NCBI GenBank assembly: GCA_017940895.1
Contig: JAGAXM010000011.1
Location: 1-64,000, forward strand
Direction of reading: 5' to 3'
Length of the DNA: 64,000 nt
Source: Clostridiales bacterium
Lineage (GTDB): Bacteria > Bacillota > Clostridia > Saccharofermentanales > Saccharofermentanaceae
The notes beneath the pieces were generated by a model. It was not told the origin of the DNA. It did not search any database and saw nothing but the letters and a program-made list of their open reading frames with translations. Below, one piece after another: positions 51,431 through 63,625 of the stretch; the stretch's first letter is position 1, and every line of letters starts with the position of its first letter. A program made the position numbers and the translations under genes.

Positions 51431-51975
51431 TCCTCAAGTCTGTATATTACTTCATCGGCAAGGAATCTGAGCAGTTCCGTCGTCTTCATCCCTTCATTGT
51501 TAAGGCTGCTCTTCTTTACCGTATACCTGATATCCCTCTCAGTCTGCTCATACGACAGCTTGAGCCGGTCGGCTGCGATGCCGTACAGCTCCCTTACACC
51601 GTGATAATACACATCCCTGTAAATGACCATGCGGCGGATTATCTCGTACATGGCAGTCGTACCGATGAGCGACATATCAAAATCATAGAAAATGAGAACC
51701 GCCCGCAGTGCGGATACAACCATTGATTCCGGTGCATCGAGCTCAATGTTAGCCGCATTCTTCGTAACGATCTCTTCCACCTTGGTTATAGCCCGCGACA
51801 TCCTCTTCCTGCCGTCTACAAAATAATGAAATTTTCCTTCCGCATCAGCTACTCCGATGATCCCCTTAAACCTCAACATATTGTTTATCTTATCGAGAAG
51901 TCCTTTATCTGAACAGACAATATATATGCCTGTCTCAGAACCGCGTCTGTTGTTCTGATAATCTCTGCAATTCAT
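51409..51975 (-). CDS. Spo0A C-terminal-like DNA-binding protein with degenerate N-terminus
   Basis: A 188-aa protein. The region GTTAMYEIIRRMVIYRDVYY ... VRELYGIAADRLKLSYEQTE followed by RDIRYTVKK resembles the Spo0A effector domain (pattern YLREAI ... LYPxVAxx...T...VERxIRxAI). The N-terminal 80 residues (GIYIVCSDKGLLDKINNML) look like a shortened receiver without a phospho-Asp pocket. Possibly a Spo0A-like regulator freed from phosphorylation. The match is by eye and moderate. Confidence 0.6.
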   Translation of the reverse strand: MNCRDYQNNRRGSETGIYIVCSDKGLLDKINNMLRFKGIIGVADAEGKFHYFVDGRKRMSRAITKVEEIVTKNAANIELDAPESMVVSALRAVLIFYDFDMSLIGTTAMYEIIRRMVIYRDVYYHGVRELYGIAADRLKLSYEQTERDIRYTVKKSSLNNEGMKTTELLRFLADEVIYRLEEMKRQPV

Positions 51976-52043
51976 TTTCTATCCCCCGACAGATAATTGG
52001 TAGGTGTAATAATTGTGCTATGAGCGGGGCTTAATATGCAAGC

Positions 52044-52081
52044 AAAAAAGCCCGTTTCCCAAAAGTCGGGAAAAATCGGGC
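52044..52081 (-). terminator. Terminator of the ligA operon
   Basis: Minus strand GCCCG ... CGGGC outer stem (52077-52081, 52050-52054) with an inner TTCCC / GGGAA pair, followed by TTTTTT. It lies after the 150-aa gene. Confidence 0.8.
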
Positions 52082-52124
52082 GTTTTGGAACAAATTTTTC
52101 AATGATTACGGGCTTTAGCGGGTG

Positions 52125-52577
52125 TTACCCGGGAATTTCTACAGCAGTCTCCATCTCTTCGTCTATCGCACCGCTGATATCAAGAGTCTCGACAGACTCG
52201 ACAGAGATAACGTAATTACAGAATCTCGTAAAACGGATCCTTACCTTGGAGCCTTCCGGAGGCAGTTCTCTTAACGGATTGATGTAATATGTATCACCGT
52301 CGATCACCAAAGTATTGTTAAGCAAAGACCTCTCTTCTATAACTCCAGTGTAGGAATAATAATTCTGCGTTGCCACATCTGACAGATCCAGAAGTCTCGG
52401 ACCCGTTATATAGAACATATAAAATGCAGTAACAACCGCCAATGCGGTAGGCAGAAAATAAGTTGCCACATACCTGACCTTTCTCTTCCTGTTACGGTTG
52501 GAGAAGACTATCACGGACACGATCATTATCAACGTGACCACAACGTGTACTGCAAGATTGGCAATATAGTATTTCAA
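52125..52577 (-). CDS. Two-TM protein with beta-rich C-terminus, unknown
   Basis: A 150-aa protein with membrane segments at about 6-26 and 38-58 and a C-terminal domain of strands (YYSYTGVIEERSLLNNTLVI ... GSKVRIRFTRFCNYVISVES), rather like an OB or SH3 fold. No family is recognised. Last gene of the ligA operon. Confidence 0.7.
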   Translation of the reverse strand: MKYYIANLAVHVVVTLIMIVSVIVFSNRNRKRKVRYVATYFLPTALAVVTAFYMFYITGPRLLDLSDVATQNYYSYTGVIEERSLLNNTLVIDGDTYYINPLRELPPEGSKVRIRFTRFCNYVISVESVETLDISGAIDEEMETAVEIPG

Positions 52578-52586
52578 ATTCTCACC

Positions 52587-55871
<3,285 letters not shown>

Positions 55872-55874
55872 TTA

Positions 55875-56117
55875 TCAAGCCTCGGCTTCGGAAGGATCGT
55901 AATCTTCGAGGAGTTCCTTAAGGATAGCAACCTCTTCAGCGTTAAGGGAGATGCCCTTACCTACCTTCTCGTGGTCCGGACCCCAATCTCTGATGTCGAG
56001 CTTGGCCTTACCGTCGTTCCACTTAACGATATTAGCCTCTCTCTTCCAACCTGACTTGTTGGTAGCAAGAGTTCCGATAGTCTTGATGATCTCGTACTTG
56101 ATCTCTGTCTTAGGCAT
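55875..56117 (-). CDS. YdbC/PC4-like ssDNA-binding protein
   Basis: An 80-aa protein with the YdbC signature: YEIIKTIGTLATNKSGWKRE, KWNDGKAKLDIRDWGPDH, EKVGKGISLNAEEVAILKEL. The fold is that of the PC4 coactivator, which binds single-stranded DNA or RNA. First gene of an operon with ligA, which fits a DNA-metabolism role but does not prove it. Confidence 0.88.
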   Translation of the reverse strand: MPKTEIKYEIIKTIGTLATNKSGWKREANIVKWNDGKAKLDIRDWGPDHEKVGKGISLNAEEVAILKELLEDYDPSEAEA

Positions 56118-56207
56118 GACTTAAGTCCTCCTTAATCCATTTGTTTACGATTTATCACGTATTATATAATAAAAGTATTATAATAAAAAGAAGAAAATTA
56201 AGATTTT

Positions 56208-57068
56208 ATGAGAACTGCTTTATTTATAATAATTGCAGCGGTCATAGCGGTCGGTGTGATACTCCTTATCTGGGGGCTTATCGAAGCCTGCTGTCTTAAA
56301 GTCACCCGCGACAGGCTTGTTCTGGGAGGGTCGTCTGACTCCTCTTCTCCCGAGACCCCCGATCTTCGCATTCTCTACTTCAGTGACCTTCATAAAGAAT
56401 TCTGTTTTATCCCCGCGAATAAGATCGCCCGCATAATAAGTCAGGAGAACGCTTCCGGCGGTATTGACGCAGTGATTTTCGGAGGAGATATCGTAAGCCA
56501 CGGTAAGCACGCCCTTAAGGCGCTCGACTATTTTGTTAAAATAGCCACAGTATGCCGCGAACTTCATATCCCCTTCATGGCTGTTACAGGTAACCATGAT
56601 GCTATGGCAGATCCGGAAGATCTGGGGATATTTCCTTTCGACAACATGGACGGATGCATCAAGTACTTACGATCGCGCCGTGACGGCTCCTATATCGCTT
56701 TCGCTGGTGTCAAAGACACAGGAAGGCATGAACGCGTCTGGTATGCGCCTCCGACGCCCTCAGCGGGCTTAGAGTACAAATCCTATATTCTGCTGTCGCA
56801 CAACCCGGATCTCGTGCTGCATATGCCCTCTGTGCCCTTTAAGGTCGATGCGATGATATCGGGACACATTCACGGCGGCCAGATCCGCACGCCCTTCGGT
56901 CTCGAATTCAAGTTAAGACACGATGAGCTGCCGTATAAGGGCATAATCTCAGGACTTCATGAAGTCAACGGCATGAAGTTATTCATCTCCAAGGGCGTCG
57001 GATGCGTCTTCCTGCCGCTTCGCATCGGCGCCAGACCCGAAGTTAACGTGATCGAGGTGTATTCTTAA
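56208..57068 (+). CDS. Membrane-anchored metallophosphoesterase
   Basis: A 286-aa calcineurin-like enzyme with an N-terminal membrane segment (about 4-26). Motifs are YFSDLHKE, GGDIVSHG (the usual GGDxxD Asp replaced by His or shifted), GNHDAM, LLSHNPDL and GHIHGGQIRTP. It resembles the YaeI/YkuE group and the paralogue at 28480-29328. No strong ribosome site is visible. It is followed by copy B of the 99-bp repeat. Confidence 0.88.
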   Translation: MRTALFIIIAAVIAVGVILLIWGLIEACCLKVTRDRLVLGGSSDSSSPETPDLRILYFSDLHKEFCFIPANKIARIISQENASGGIDAVIFGGDIVSHGKHALKALDYFVKIATVCRELHIPFMAVTGNHDAMADPEDLGIFPFDNMDGCIKYLRSRRDGSYIAFAGVKDTGRHERVWYAPPTPSAGLEYKSYILLSHNPDLVLHMPSVPFKVDAMISGHIHGGQIRTPFGLEFKLRHDELPYKGIISGLHEVNGMKLFISKGVGCVFLPLRIGARPEVNVIEVYS

Positions 57069-57085
57069 GTTCTGTTGGCTGATTT

Positions 57086-57184
57086 GTTGGCTTTTTTCAA
57101 CTTTAGCCAACGTTTCAGCCAATAGATGCTTTCTATTGTCAAAATCATTGGCTTATTTCGAATTTAGCCAACATTTCAGCCAAC
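57086..57184. repeat. 99-bp dispersed repeat, copy B
   Basis: Same length and layout as 5258-5356: two units of TTGGCT ... TTAGCCAAC followed by (G/A)TTTCAGCCAA. The block TTAGCCAACGTTTCAGCCAA is identical in both copies. An additional GTTGGCTGATTT precedes it at 57074. It lies between convergent genes, 17 bp after one stop and 2 bp before the other. Confidence 0.8.
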
Positions 57185-57186
57185 GA

Positions 57187-57966
57187 TCAGCTCTTACGCC
57201 TTATGTATTGCCTCGCCAAAGTATCACACATAACACCTATCATGCGCTTTATGGATTCCTGATCCGGCTTGTACTCCCTGTCCGCAGGAATATAGACAAC
57301 ATCGCGGTTCGGATACAGACCTTTATTAGCAAAGGCATCAAAACCAAATGATGTGTGAGATACATATTTCATACCGCCGAGTCCGCCCAGCGCCTCTACA
57401 AATCCGCATCGGTTGAACTCCGGATAATGAAGCGCAAAGTCAGGATAGAACGGTTTACGATATCCGAGATCAAGAGCAACCTCATACTTATACTCGATAC
57501 CCATATCCTCCAATAATCCGGCAACTTCCGCCTCAAAATCCGAACGCATGATTATTCCGTTATGCACAGTCGGAAACTCTTTAGGAAAAGGATTGCAATC
57601 CGCTTCCAATGAATTCCAAAACTCTGAATTGAATCTGTTATCCGTGTCGGGACAAAGCTCATAATCCTGCGCCAAAACATCAAGGCGGCCTTTATGATCT
57701 GATTTCCAGTTCGCAAGAAGTTTATTGAGCTGTTTCTGAAGTTCAAGTTTGCATACTGCAATTACCCTGTACCGTTCCCAATCCTTATTCATTTCAGTCA
57801 ATCTCTTGCGCACTGGATTACCGGTCTCGGGATCCGTAAACCTGATGCACACTCCGTCATATTTTCCGATGCGCGCAAAAGAAATGTCCGGAAGTTTCCT
57901 CAGTTCTCCGGTCAGATAGATATATCGTCCGATATAGTATTCTTTACTAATAATCCCCGGTTCCAT
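57187..57966 (-). CDS. PD-(D/E)XK nuclease-like protein
   Basis: A 259-aa protein. The region RSDFEAEVAGLLEDMGIEYK, then PFYPDFALHYPEF and GFVEALGGLGG has the E ... PDF ... (E)xL/G order of PD-(D/E)XK endonuclease folds as seen in phage and mobile-element nuclease families. An N-terminal half with basic patches (GNPVRKRLTEMNKDWERYR) may bind nucleic acid. There is no methylase or other restriction gene nearby. The gene appears richer in A/T than its neighbours, which with the nearby repeat may point to acquisition. Confidence 0.6.
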   Translation of the reverse strand: MEPGIISKEYYIGRYIYLTGELRKLPDISFARIGKYDGVCIRFTDPETGNPVRKRLTEMNKDWERYRVIAVCKLELQKQLNKLLANWKSDHKGRLDVLAQDYELCPDTDNRFNSEFWNSLEADCNPFPKEFPTVHNGIIMRSDFEAEVAGLLEDMGIEYKYEVALDLGYRKPFYPDFALHYPEFNRCGFVEALGGLGGMKYVSHTSFGFDAFANKGLYPNRDVVYIPADREYKPDQESIKRMIGVMCDTLARQYIRRKS

Positions 57967-58076
57967 ATAAAAAACCTTACACTCGATCAGCAGTATGATG
58001 CAATAGACTTGAACCCCTGATTTTTCCCGTTTTTCGGGGTCAAAAACGGAGCTGTCAGGGTCATTAATAGGACATC

Positions 58077-58107
58077 AAAAAACGCCGATTCAATAATCAT
58101 CGGCGTT
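58077..58107 (-). terminator. Terminator after the CAP-domain gene
   Basis: Minus strand AACGCCGAT-GATTATTGA-ATCGGCGTT, a perfect 9-bp stem, followed by TTTTGATG. Confidence 0.8.
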
Positions 58108-58191
58108 AGGGAAAATATGAACGTTGTTCCACCTTATGTTACATTTTCGAAGAGAAACCGCCTCCGAAGAAGCGGTCCCTGTTCTGTTGCG

Positions 58192-58810
58192 TTATATCCA
58201 GAAGATCTCGACTTCAGATCTGCCGGTAGTTCTTTCATCATAGAAAGAGTTGAACGGCATGTCCTCAAAATGATGAACTATAGTAGTATCAGTAGCCATA
58301 GGCGACCTGCTTGTGATAGTGCCGTCATCAAGAACAAAATAAACTTCAACACTGGCGGCAGCCATATTATGATTCTGGTGATTATCCCCAAGGTCCACAT
58401 ATTCCGATCCGTCCCAGAACATACGGTATCTGTACTCCTTCTCATGCATAGGAGAATTCACATAGTAGTCAAACGGCAGATAAATATCAGTAGAACCGCT
58501 GAGTATATTCTCTGTGACAGTCACACCTAACACAGGCATGTCGGGGGCATGATGAGATTCTTCGGGAATAACGACATTCATATACTTGGGATATGCCCAA
58601 TAGCATGGAGAAGAGTGATCAAAATTGTATGCAACTTCGATCGCCCTGATCAGCACATAATCATGGAACGGTCCGTCTGTATACACATTATAAGGAGCAA
58701 GACCCATACCGGCTCTGTAATTATTGATGGCATTGTATTCAGCGGTACAATCAAACTCCCTGTAAAGGCAACGCTGCAAATGCTCTCTTTATGATGTTTC
58801 CTTCGCGCAT
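58192..58810 (-). pseudogene. CAP/SCP-domain protein, frameshifted near its start
   Basis: The main frame (58192-58779) encodes a CAP-like domain: YNAINNYRAGMGLAPYN, then VLIRAIEVAYNFDHSS, where the RA.E and H of CAP proteins are seen. Its only start is a TTG without ribosome site, directly after an in-frame stop. A good start, ATG 58810 with GGGAGG in front, opens a different frame (MREGNIIKRAFAALPLQGV) that ends at 58751 inside the CAP frame. A one-base shift would join them. No signal peptide is seen. Either a decayed gene, a sequencing error, or a leader peptide coupled to a TTG start. Confidence 0.5.
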
Positions 58811-58911
58811 AAATTGCCTCCCACAGTTTTCTTTTCCTCTACTGTAGCCCCCTATGCTCGAAAAACAACACCCCGCGGCAATGTTAAAAGATTTTTTACA
58901 CTTACCAGTCC

Positions 58912-59015
58912 CAAAACAAAAACAAACCGCTCGGGTAAGCGGTCTGTCAAACAACAACATAAAAAGTTCGGGCAAAATTTTTATGAGAGTGACCAAGGTG
59001 TCAAGCACTGATCAC
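58912..59015 (-). ncRNA. Candidate small RNA between glgP and the CAP gene
   Basis: Minus strand TTGTTT (59044-59049), 16-nt spacer, TATCAT (59022-59027) predicts a start near 59015. ACCGCT-TACCCG-AGCGGT followed by TTGTTTTTGTTTTG (58912-58943) is a terminator that no annotated gene needs. No convincing coding frame lies between. The rest of 58811-59176 shows only the glgP terminator and A/T-rich sequence. Confidence 0.35.
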
Positions 59016-59114
59016 AATTCAATGATAGCATTACGAGGTTTTTAAACAACAATCGGCGCATTGGCATAAATAACAAAAAAATTTACCCCATCTGAAGTTT
59101 TATTGCAAAAACAC

Positions 59115-59147
59115 ATAAAACAACAGGCGTCCTGTAACGGACGCCTG
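59115..59147 (-). terminator. glgP terminator
   Basis: Minus strand CAGGCGTCC-GTTACA-GGACGCCTG, a perfect 9-bp stem, followed by TTGTTTTATG, 30 bp after the glgP stop. Confidence 0.85.
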
Positions 59148-59176
59148 CAGTTGATAAACACTGTAAATCAAAGCGA

Positions 59177-61564
59177 TTACTTGATCTTAACAGGCTTAAC
59201 CTTCCAGATCTCGTCAGCATACTCCTGGATCGTACGGTCGGAGGAGAATCTGCCGGAATTAGCGATGTTGAGCCAGCACTTCTTAGCCCATCCGAGCTCG
59301 TCCTTGTAATCCTTGTACAGACGGTCACGAGTCTTTCTGTAATCGTCGAAGTCGCCGAGTACATAGTAAGGATCGCCGGGCTGCCAGTTGTCGCCGTAGA
59401 TGAGACCGTTGTAGAGGTCTCTGAACATGCCTGTGCCCTCATCGTTGAATGTGCCGTCGATCAGGCGATCGAGAGCCTTCTTGAGGCCGGGGATGTTCTC
59501 ATACTGCCACTGAGGATTGTAGTAAGCCTTTGTAGCCGCCATATCCTGAGCACGGCATCCGAAGATATAGATGTTGTCCATACCGACGGACTCGGAGATC
59601 TCAACGTTAGCGCCGTCCATAGTACCGAGTGTAACGGCACCGTTCATCATGAACTTCATGTTACCTGTACCGGAAGCCTCGAGACCTGCTGTGGAGATCT
59701 GCTCGGATACGTCTGCTGCAGGGAAGAGCTTCTCACCGTTAGATACGTTGTAGTTCTCTACGAATACGACCTTGAGCTTCTTGTTGACCTTGGGATCAGA
59801 CTCGATGAGCTTCGCGATCTCGTTGATGAACTTGATGATAGCCTTAGCTCTGAAGTATCCGGGAGCAGCCTTGGCACCGAAGATAATGGTTACCGGAGGC
59901 ATATCGAGCTTCGGATTCTCCTTGATACGGTCATAGAGGTTAAGAGCATAGAGAGCGTTGAGGAGCTGTCTCTTGTACTCATGGAGTCTCTTGATCTGGA
60001 TATCGTATACGGAATCAGGGTTAAGCTTAACGCCCTGCTTCTTCTCGAGGTAATCGGCAAGTGTAGCCTTCTGAGCTCTCTTAACTTCGAGGAATCTCTT
60101 AAGAACCTTCTCGTCGTCAGCGAACTTCTCGAGTTCCTTAAGATCGTCGAGATGTGTTACCCAGTGATCGCTGCCGAGAAGCTCCGTAATGAGAGCTGCA
60201 AGCTCGGGGTTACATGTACGAAGCCATCTTCTGGGCGTTACACCGTTAGTCTTATTGGAGAACTTCTCAGGATAGATCTCGTACCAATCCTTAAGTGTCT
60301 CAGCCTTGAGGATGTCTGTGTGGAGCGCAGCAACGCCGTTAACGGAATGAGAACCGTAAACTGCGAGCCAAGCCATCTGGATCTTACCGTCGGACAGAGG
60401 GCTCATACGGTCGATAACGTCTGAATACAGACCGGACTCGTACATCTGAGCTCTGAACTGGTTGTTGATACCCTCGATGATCTCGTAGATTCTCGGGAAG
60501 AGGAATCTGAAGATGGAGATATCCCATCTCTCGAGAGCCTCCTGCATTACAGTGTGGTTTGTATAGCAGAATGTATCCTTTGTGATCTCCCATGCGTCTT
60601 CCCACTTGATGCCGTTCTCATCTACGAGAAGTCTCATAAGCTCGGGAATACCGATAACAGGGTGAGTATCGTTAAGCTGGATTACATTGTACTTAGCGAA
60701 ATCATGGAGATCGTCGCCGTGAGCCTTCTTATACTTTCTGATGATATCCTGCAGTGAAGCGGATACGAAGAAGTACTGCTGTCTTACACGCAGAACCTTA
60801 CCGTCGTAAGAAGAATCGTTAGGATAGAGAACTCTCCAGATATCCTGAACTCTGTTTCTCTCGATAACAGCGTCGTCGAATCTCTGTGAGTTAAAGAGAT
60901 TAAAGTCGAACTCCTGAGCAGGCTCAGCCTTCCAAAGTCTCAGAAGATTGATGTTCTTTGTGCCGTAACCTGTGATAGGAAGATCATAAGGAACAGCCCA
61001 TACGTCCATGTCGTTGTAGTGGACCTTAACCTTACGGTCGTATCTGGGCAGTGTGAAAGGATAGCCGTGCTCCATCCAGGAATCCGGATACTCCTTCTGG
61101 AAACCGTTCTCGATCTGCTGACGGAAGAGTCCGTAACGGTAGAGGATTCCGTAACCGTCAACGGGGAGGTTTAGCGTTGCACATGAATCCATGAAGCATG
61201 CTGCAAGTCTTCCGAGACCGCCGTTACCGAGTGAAGGATCCGTCTCTTCCTCGAGGATGTCGGTAAGATTCATACCGAAGTTATCCATAGCCTCCTTAGC
61301 CTGATCATAGATACCGAGGTTAACGAGGTTGTTAAGAAGTGATCTTCCCTCAAGGAACTCAGCTGAAAGGTAGTGAGCCTGTCTCTCGGGCAGATATGTT
61401 CTTCTGGTAGCTAGAAAATCATCAGAAATGAGTTCTACTACAGTCTTTGACAGTGCTTCCCAATAATCGGAAGGCGTAGCTTCTTCAAGGGGAAGTCCCG
61501 TGCTGGCTCTCATATGAGCCTGCATCTTCTCTTCAAGCAACTTAGCTGTTATATTCTTGGCCAT
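59177..61564 (-). CDS. glgP: Glycogen/starch phosphorylase
   Basis: A 795-aa enzyme releasing glucose-1-phosphate from alpha-glucans. Visible are DPSLGNGGLGRLAACFMDS, the NDTHP loop (IQLNDTHPVIG), YDIQIKRLHEYKRQ, and the pyridoxal-phosphate Lys in EASGTGNMKFMMNGA. The length equals other bacterial phosphorylases. ATG 61564 has TAGGAGGG in front; the frame upstream to 61630 is not translated sequence. Monocistronic, with promoter and terminator. No other glycogen gene is nearby. Confidence 0.97.
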   Translation of the reverse strand: MAKNITAKLLEEKMQAHMRASTGLPLEEATPSDYWEALSKTVVELISDDFLATRRTYLPERQAHYLSAEFLEGRSLLNNLVNLGIYDQAKEAMDNFGMNLTDILEEETDPSLGNGGLGRLAACFMDSCATLNLPVDGYGILYRYGLFRQQIENGFQKEYPDSWMEHGYPFTLPRYDRKVKVHYNDMDVWAVPYDLPITGYGTKNINLLRLWKAEPAQEFDFNLFNSQRFDDAVIERNRVQDIWRVLYPNDSSYDGKVLRVRQQYFFVSASLQDIIRKYKKAHGDDLHDFAKYNVIQLNDTHPVIGIPELMRLLVDENGIKWEDAWEITKDTFCYTNHTVMQEALERWDISIFRFLFPRIYEIIEGINNQFRAQMYESGLYSDVIDRMSPLSDGKIQMAWLAVYGSHSVNGVAALHTDILKAETLKDWYEIYPEKFSNKTNGVTPRRWLRTCNPELAALITELLGSDHWVTHLDDLKELEKFADDEKVLKRFLEVKRAQKATLADYLEKKQGVKLNPDSVYDIQIKRLHEYKRQLLNALYALNLYDRIKENPKLDMPPVTIIFGAKAAPGYFRAKAIIKFINEIAKLIESDPKVNKKLKVVFVENYNVSNGEKLFPAADVSEQISTAGLEASGTGNMKFMMNGAVTLGTMDGANVEISESVGMDNIYIFGCRAQDMAATKAYYNPQWQYENIPGLKKALDRLIDGTFNDEGTGMFRDLYNGLIYGDNWQPGDPYYVLGDFDDYRKTRDRLYKDYKDELGWAKKCWLNIANSGRFSSDRTIQEYADEIWKVKPVKIK

Positions 61565-61592
61565 AACGACCCTCCTAATAAAAACTGCACCT

Positions 61593-61621
61593 ATTTTAAC
61601 TAATACGGGCGGACAGGTCAA
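61593..61621 (-). promoter_or_regulatory. glgP promoter
   Basis: Minus strand TTGACC (61616-61621), 17-nt spacer, TAAAAT (61593-61598), 28 bp before the ATG. Confidence 0.7.
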
Positions 61622-61737
61622 TTTGAACAAATGTCCAAAGTGTAAATTATATAATATCTACAAATTAAGTTGATAATACGCGCTTCCTATATTAAACTTT
61701 ATTAAATATAAAGGAATTCAAAAGGCGGACGATATAA

Positions 61738-62625
61738 ATGAGTTTTTGGGCGGCAGCAATGGTTGCGGCACTGGTCGGTGCGATAGTCGGGTATTCACAG
61801 ACATTTGTTTTCGCGAAGATACCCGAGAAATGGCTTCAGGACTACGGTGTCAAGGAGACAGACCCCGATTTCCGCTTAAGTAAGAGAATGAAGCTCGTAC
61901 CCCACGGAGTGCTCTCTGCGCTGTTCTGCGCGGTCATCTACACGCTTTTCACGGTCGTTTGCTTCAATGTTTACGTCAATCCCCCCGCTTGCTTCCATAT
62001 TATCGCGATGTTCCTCGCGACTCCCGTCATCGTTATCGTCATGATGTCGGACAGACTTAACAGGATCATCCCCGACGAGTGCTCGATCGCGCTCGCTCTT
62101 ATCGGCATTTTCCTGCTCATAGGCGACTTCTTTGAGAGAGACGTGTGGTTCACGGAGCAGGCTGCATGGTACATTCCGCTTCTTAACAGGGTTCTCGCGG
62201 CTTTGGTAGGCGGCGGCGTGCTCTTCCTTATCAACTTCATCTGCCTGACCTTTCTCGGCAAGGACGGCATGGGTCAGGGCGACATGAAGCTTCTTGCCGC
62301 ATGCGGTCTCATCACGGGCTGCTACGGTCTCGTCGTCGTCATCTACGTCGGCATCATCACGGCACTGTTCTTCGCGGTACCGCTTCTTATCAGAAAGTAC
62401 AGAAGGATCGCCGCCGAGAAGAAGGAGATCGCAGAAGCAGAGGACCCGGGCGCGAAAAGACGCGAGATCGCCAAGCGCAAGTCCCAGATCCACTTCGCAG
62501 ACGATCCCGACTACCTCGCATTCGGACCCTTCCTTGCACTCGGAACTGCCGTATATATGGCTCTCGAGCCTTACTTCGCATCACAGATGCTCGGTTACTT
62601 AGAACTGTTCGAGCTGGCATTCTGA
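61738..62625 (+). CDS. A24-family prepilin-type peptidase without methylase domain
   Basis: A 295-aa membrane aspartyl protease with about eight membrane segments. The two catalytic aspartates are in MMSDRLNRIIPDE and GMGQGDMKLLAACG (GxGD motif). It lacks the N-terminal Cys-rich methyltransferase part of PilD and has a long charged cytoplasmic loop (RKYRRIAAEKKEIAEAEDPG). Such enzymes process type IV pilin-like leaders; no pilin or secretion ATPase gene is visible here. The next gene starts 1 bp after its stop. Confidence 0.87.
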   Translation: MSFWAAAMVAALVGAIVGYSQTFVFAKIPEKWLQDYGVKETDPDFRLSKRMKLVPHGVLSALFCAVIYTLFTVVCFNVYVNPPACFHIIAMFLATPVIVIVMMSDRLNRIIPDECSIALALIGIFLLIGDFFERDVWFTEQAAWYIPLLNRVLAALVGGGVLFLINFICLTFLGKDGMGQGDMKLLAACGLITGCYGLVVVIYVGIITALFFAVPLLIRKYRRIAAEKKEIAEAEDPGAKRREIAKRKSQIHFADDPDYLAFGPFLALGTAVYMALEPYFASQMLGYLELFELAF

Positions 62626-62626
62626 T

Positions 62627-63625
62627 ATGGGAGATAACAAAGAGAACATCCCCGCACTTGCGATATTAAAGCATAATTTCGGCAGACCTCATGTCATGAC
62701 ATGGGGGTGGGCGGTAATGCTCATGTCTCTTATAACTCTCGCCGTATTCGGCTTGAGATGCTTTCTTAACGATCCTGATTTCCTGTTCCCCGCGACATCC
62801 ATAGTCGGATGCTCGGCGCTTCTCATCCTCGAGACGCTGTGCGTGCTCGTATTTCCTGCCGTTCTGTGCTCGAGAGGCATCGAAGATCAGACCGGAGGCT
62901 ATTACACGGGCATCGGCACGCTTATCCTCTCGCTTATCTCGGGCATCCCGCTCATGATGATCAGGATCCCGCTGTACAACATAATGGCGTGGGTTACATT
63001 AAGATTAGGCGGCAAGTCGGTCTATCCCGTATTCTTCCACGCAGATCCGACTTCGAATTACGCGACGGCGCTTACGATCCTGTCGGACAACATCATTCCC
63101 GCTTTCGGCATCGCGCTGTTCTTCTTCGGCTTCCTGTGGACACGCTTCAAGAGCACGGACAGATTTCAGGCTTATGTGGTTATCACCGCCGTTTTCGTGC
63201 TGTTCTCGATGGATTACACTTCTGTACTCGCGCTCATCGCGACCGGCATCTGGTGCTGCTATTTAAGATCGCGTGTGCACAATATGTGGGGGCCTTTCCT
63301 GTGCCTTATCTCCATGAAACTGTCGGAGATGCTGCTGCCGGGCACCCTGTCGCGCATCGATATCTTTGAAGTGCAGACATATGCCGACATCGGTTCCACT
63401 TACTTCTACTCTTCCCTGCCGTCTTTCTTCATGGGCATGGTCCTGATCCTGTTCTTCATAAGGATGCTCGACTCATTCTCCATATCAGTAAGACACGAGA
63501 TCACGGGAAGCGAGTACGATGAATCGATCCCTGCCTTTGACAAAAGCATTAATCTGTCTTTATTATTGACATTAGCAGCGTTTATCACGCTGTGGGTCCT
63601 TATACTTAAAGGAGTTTACCTGTGA
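62627..63625 (+). CDS. CPBP-like membrane protein, probably without protease residues
   Basis: A 332-aa protein with eight or so membrane segments. The stretch from ILSDNIIPAFGIALFFFGFL to VHNMWGPFLCLISMKLSE follows the spacing of CPBP (CAAX protease/bacteriocin-processing) proteins, but the expected EE..R, F..xH and H residues are replaced (for example AF, SMDYTS, ISMK). That makes a catalytic role unlikely if the relation is right. Encoded between the A24 peptidase and an AI-2E-family transporter, in one operon. Confidence 0.6.
   Translation: MGDNKENIPALAILKHNFGRPHVMTWGWAVMLMSLITLAVFGLRCFLNDPDFLFPATSIVGCSALLILETLCVLVFPAVLCSRGIEDQTGGYYTGIGTLILSLISGIPLMMIRIPLYNIMAWVTLRLGGKSVYPVFFHADPTSNYATALTILSDNIIPAFGIALFFFGFLWTRFKSTDRFQAYVVITAVFVLFSMDYTSVLALIATGIWCCYLRSRVHNMWGPFLCLISMKLSEMLLPGTLSRIDIFEVQTYADIGSTYFYSSLPSFFMGMVLILFFIRMLDSFSISVRHEITGSEYDESIPAFDKSINLSLLLTLAAFITLWVLILKGVYL

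Noticed and set aside
58751..59008. 85-codon minus-strand frame upstream of the CAP gene
   Set aside because: It spans the orphan terminator and promoter region; only its last 20 codons, from ATG 58810, have a ribosome site.
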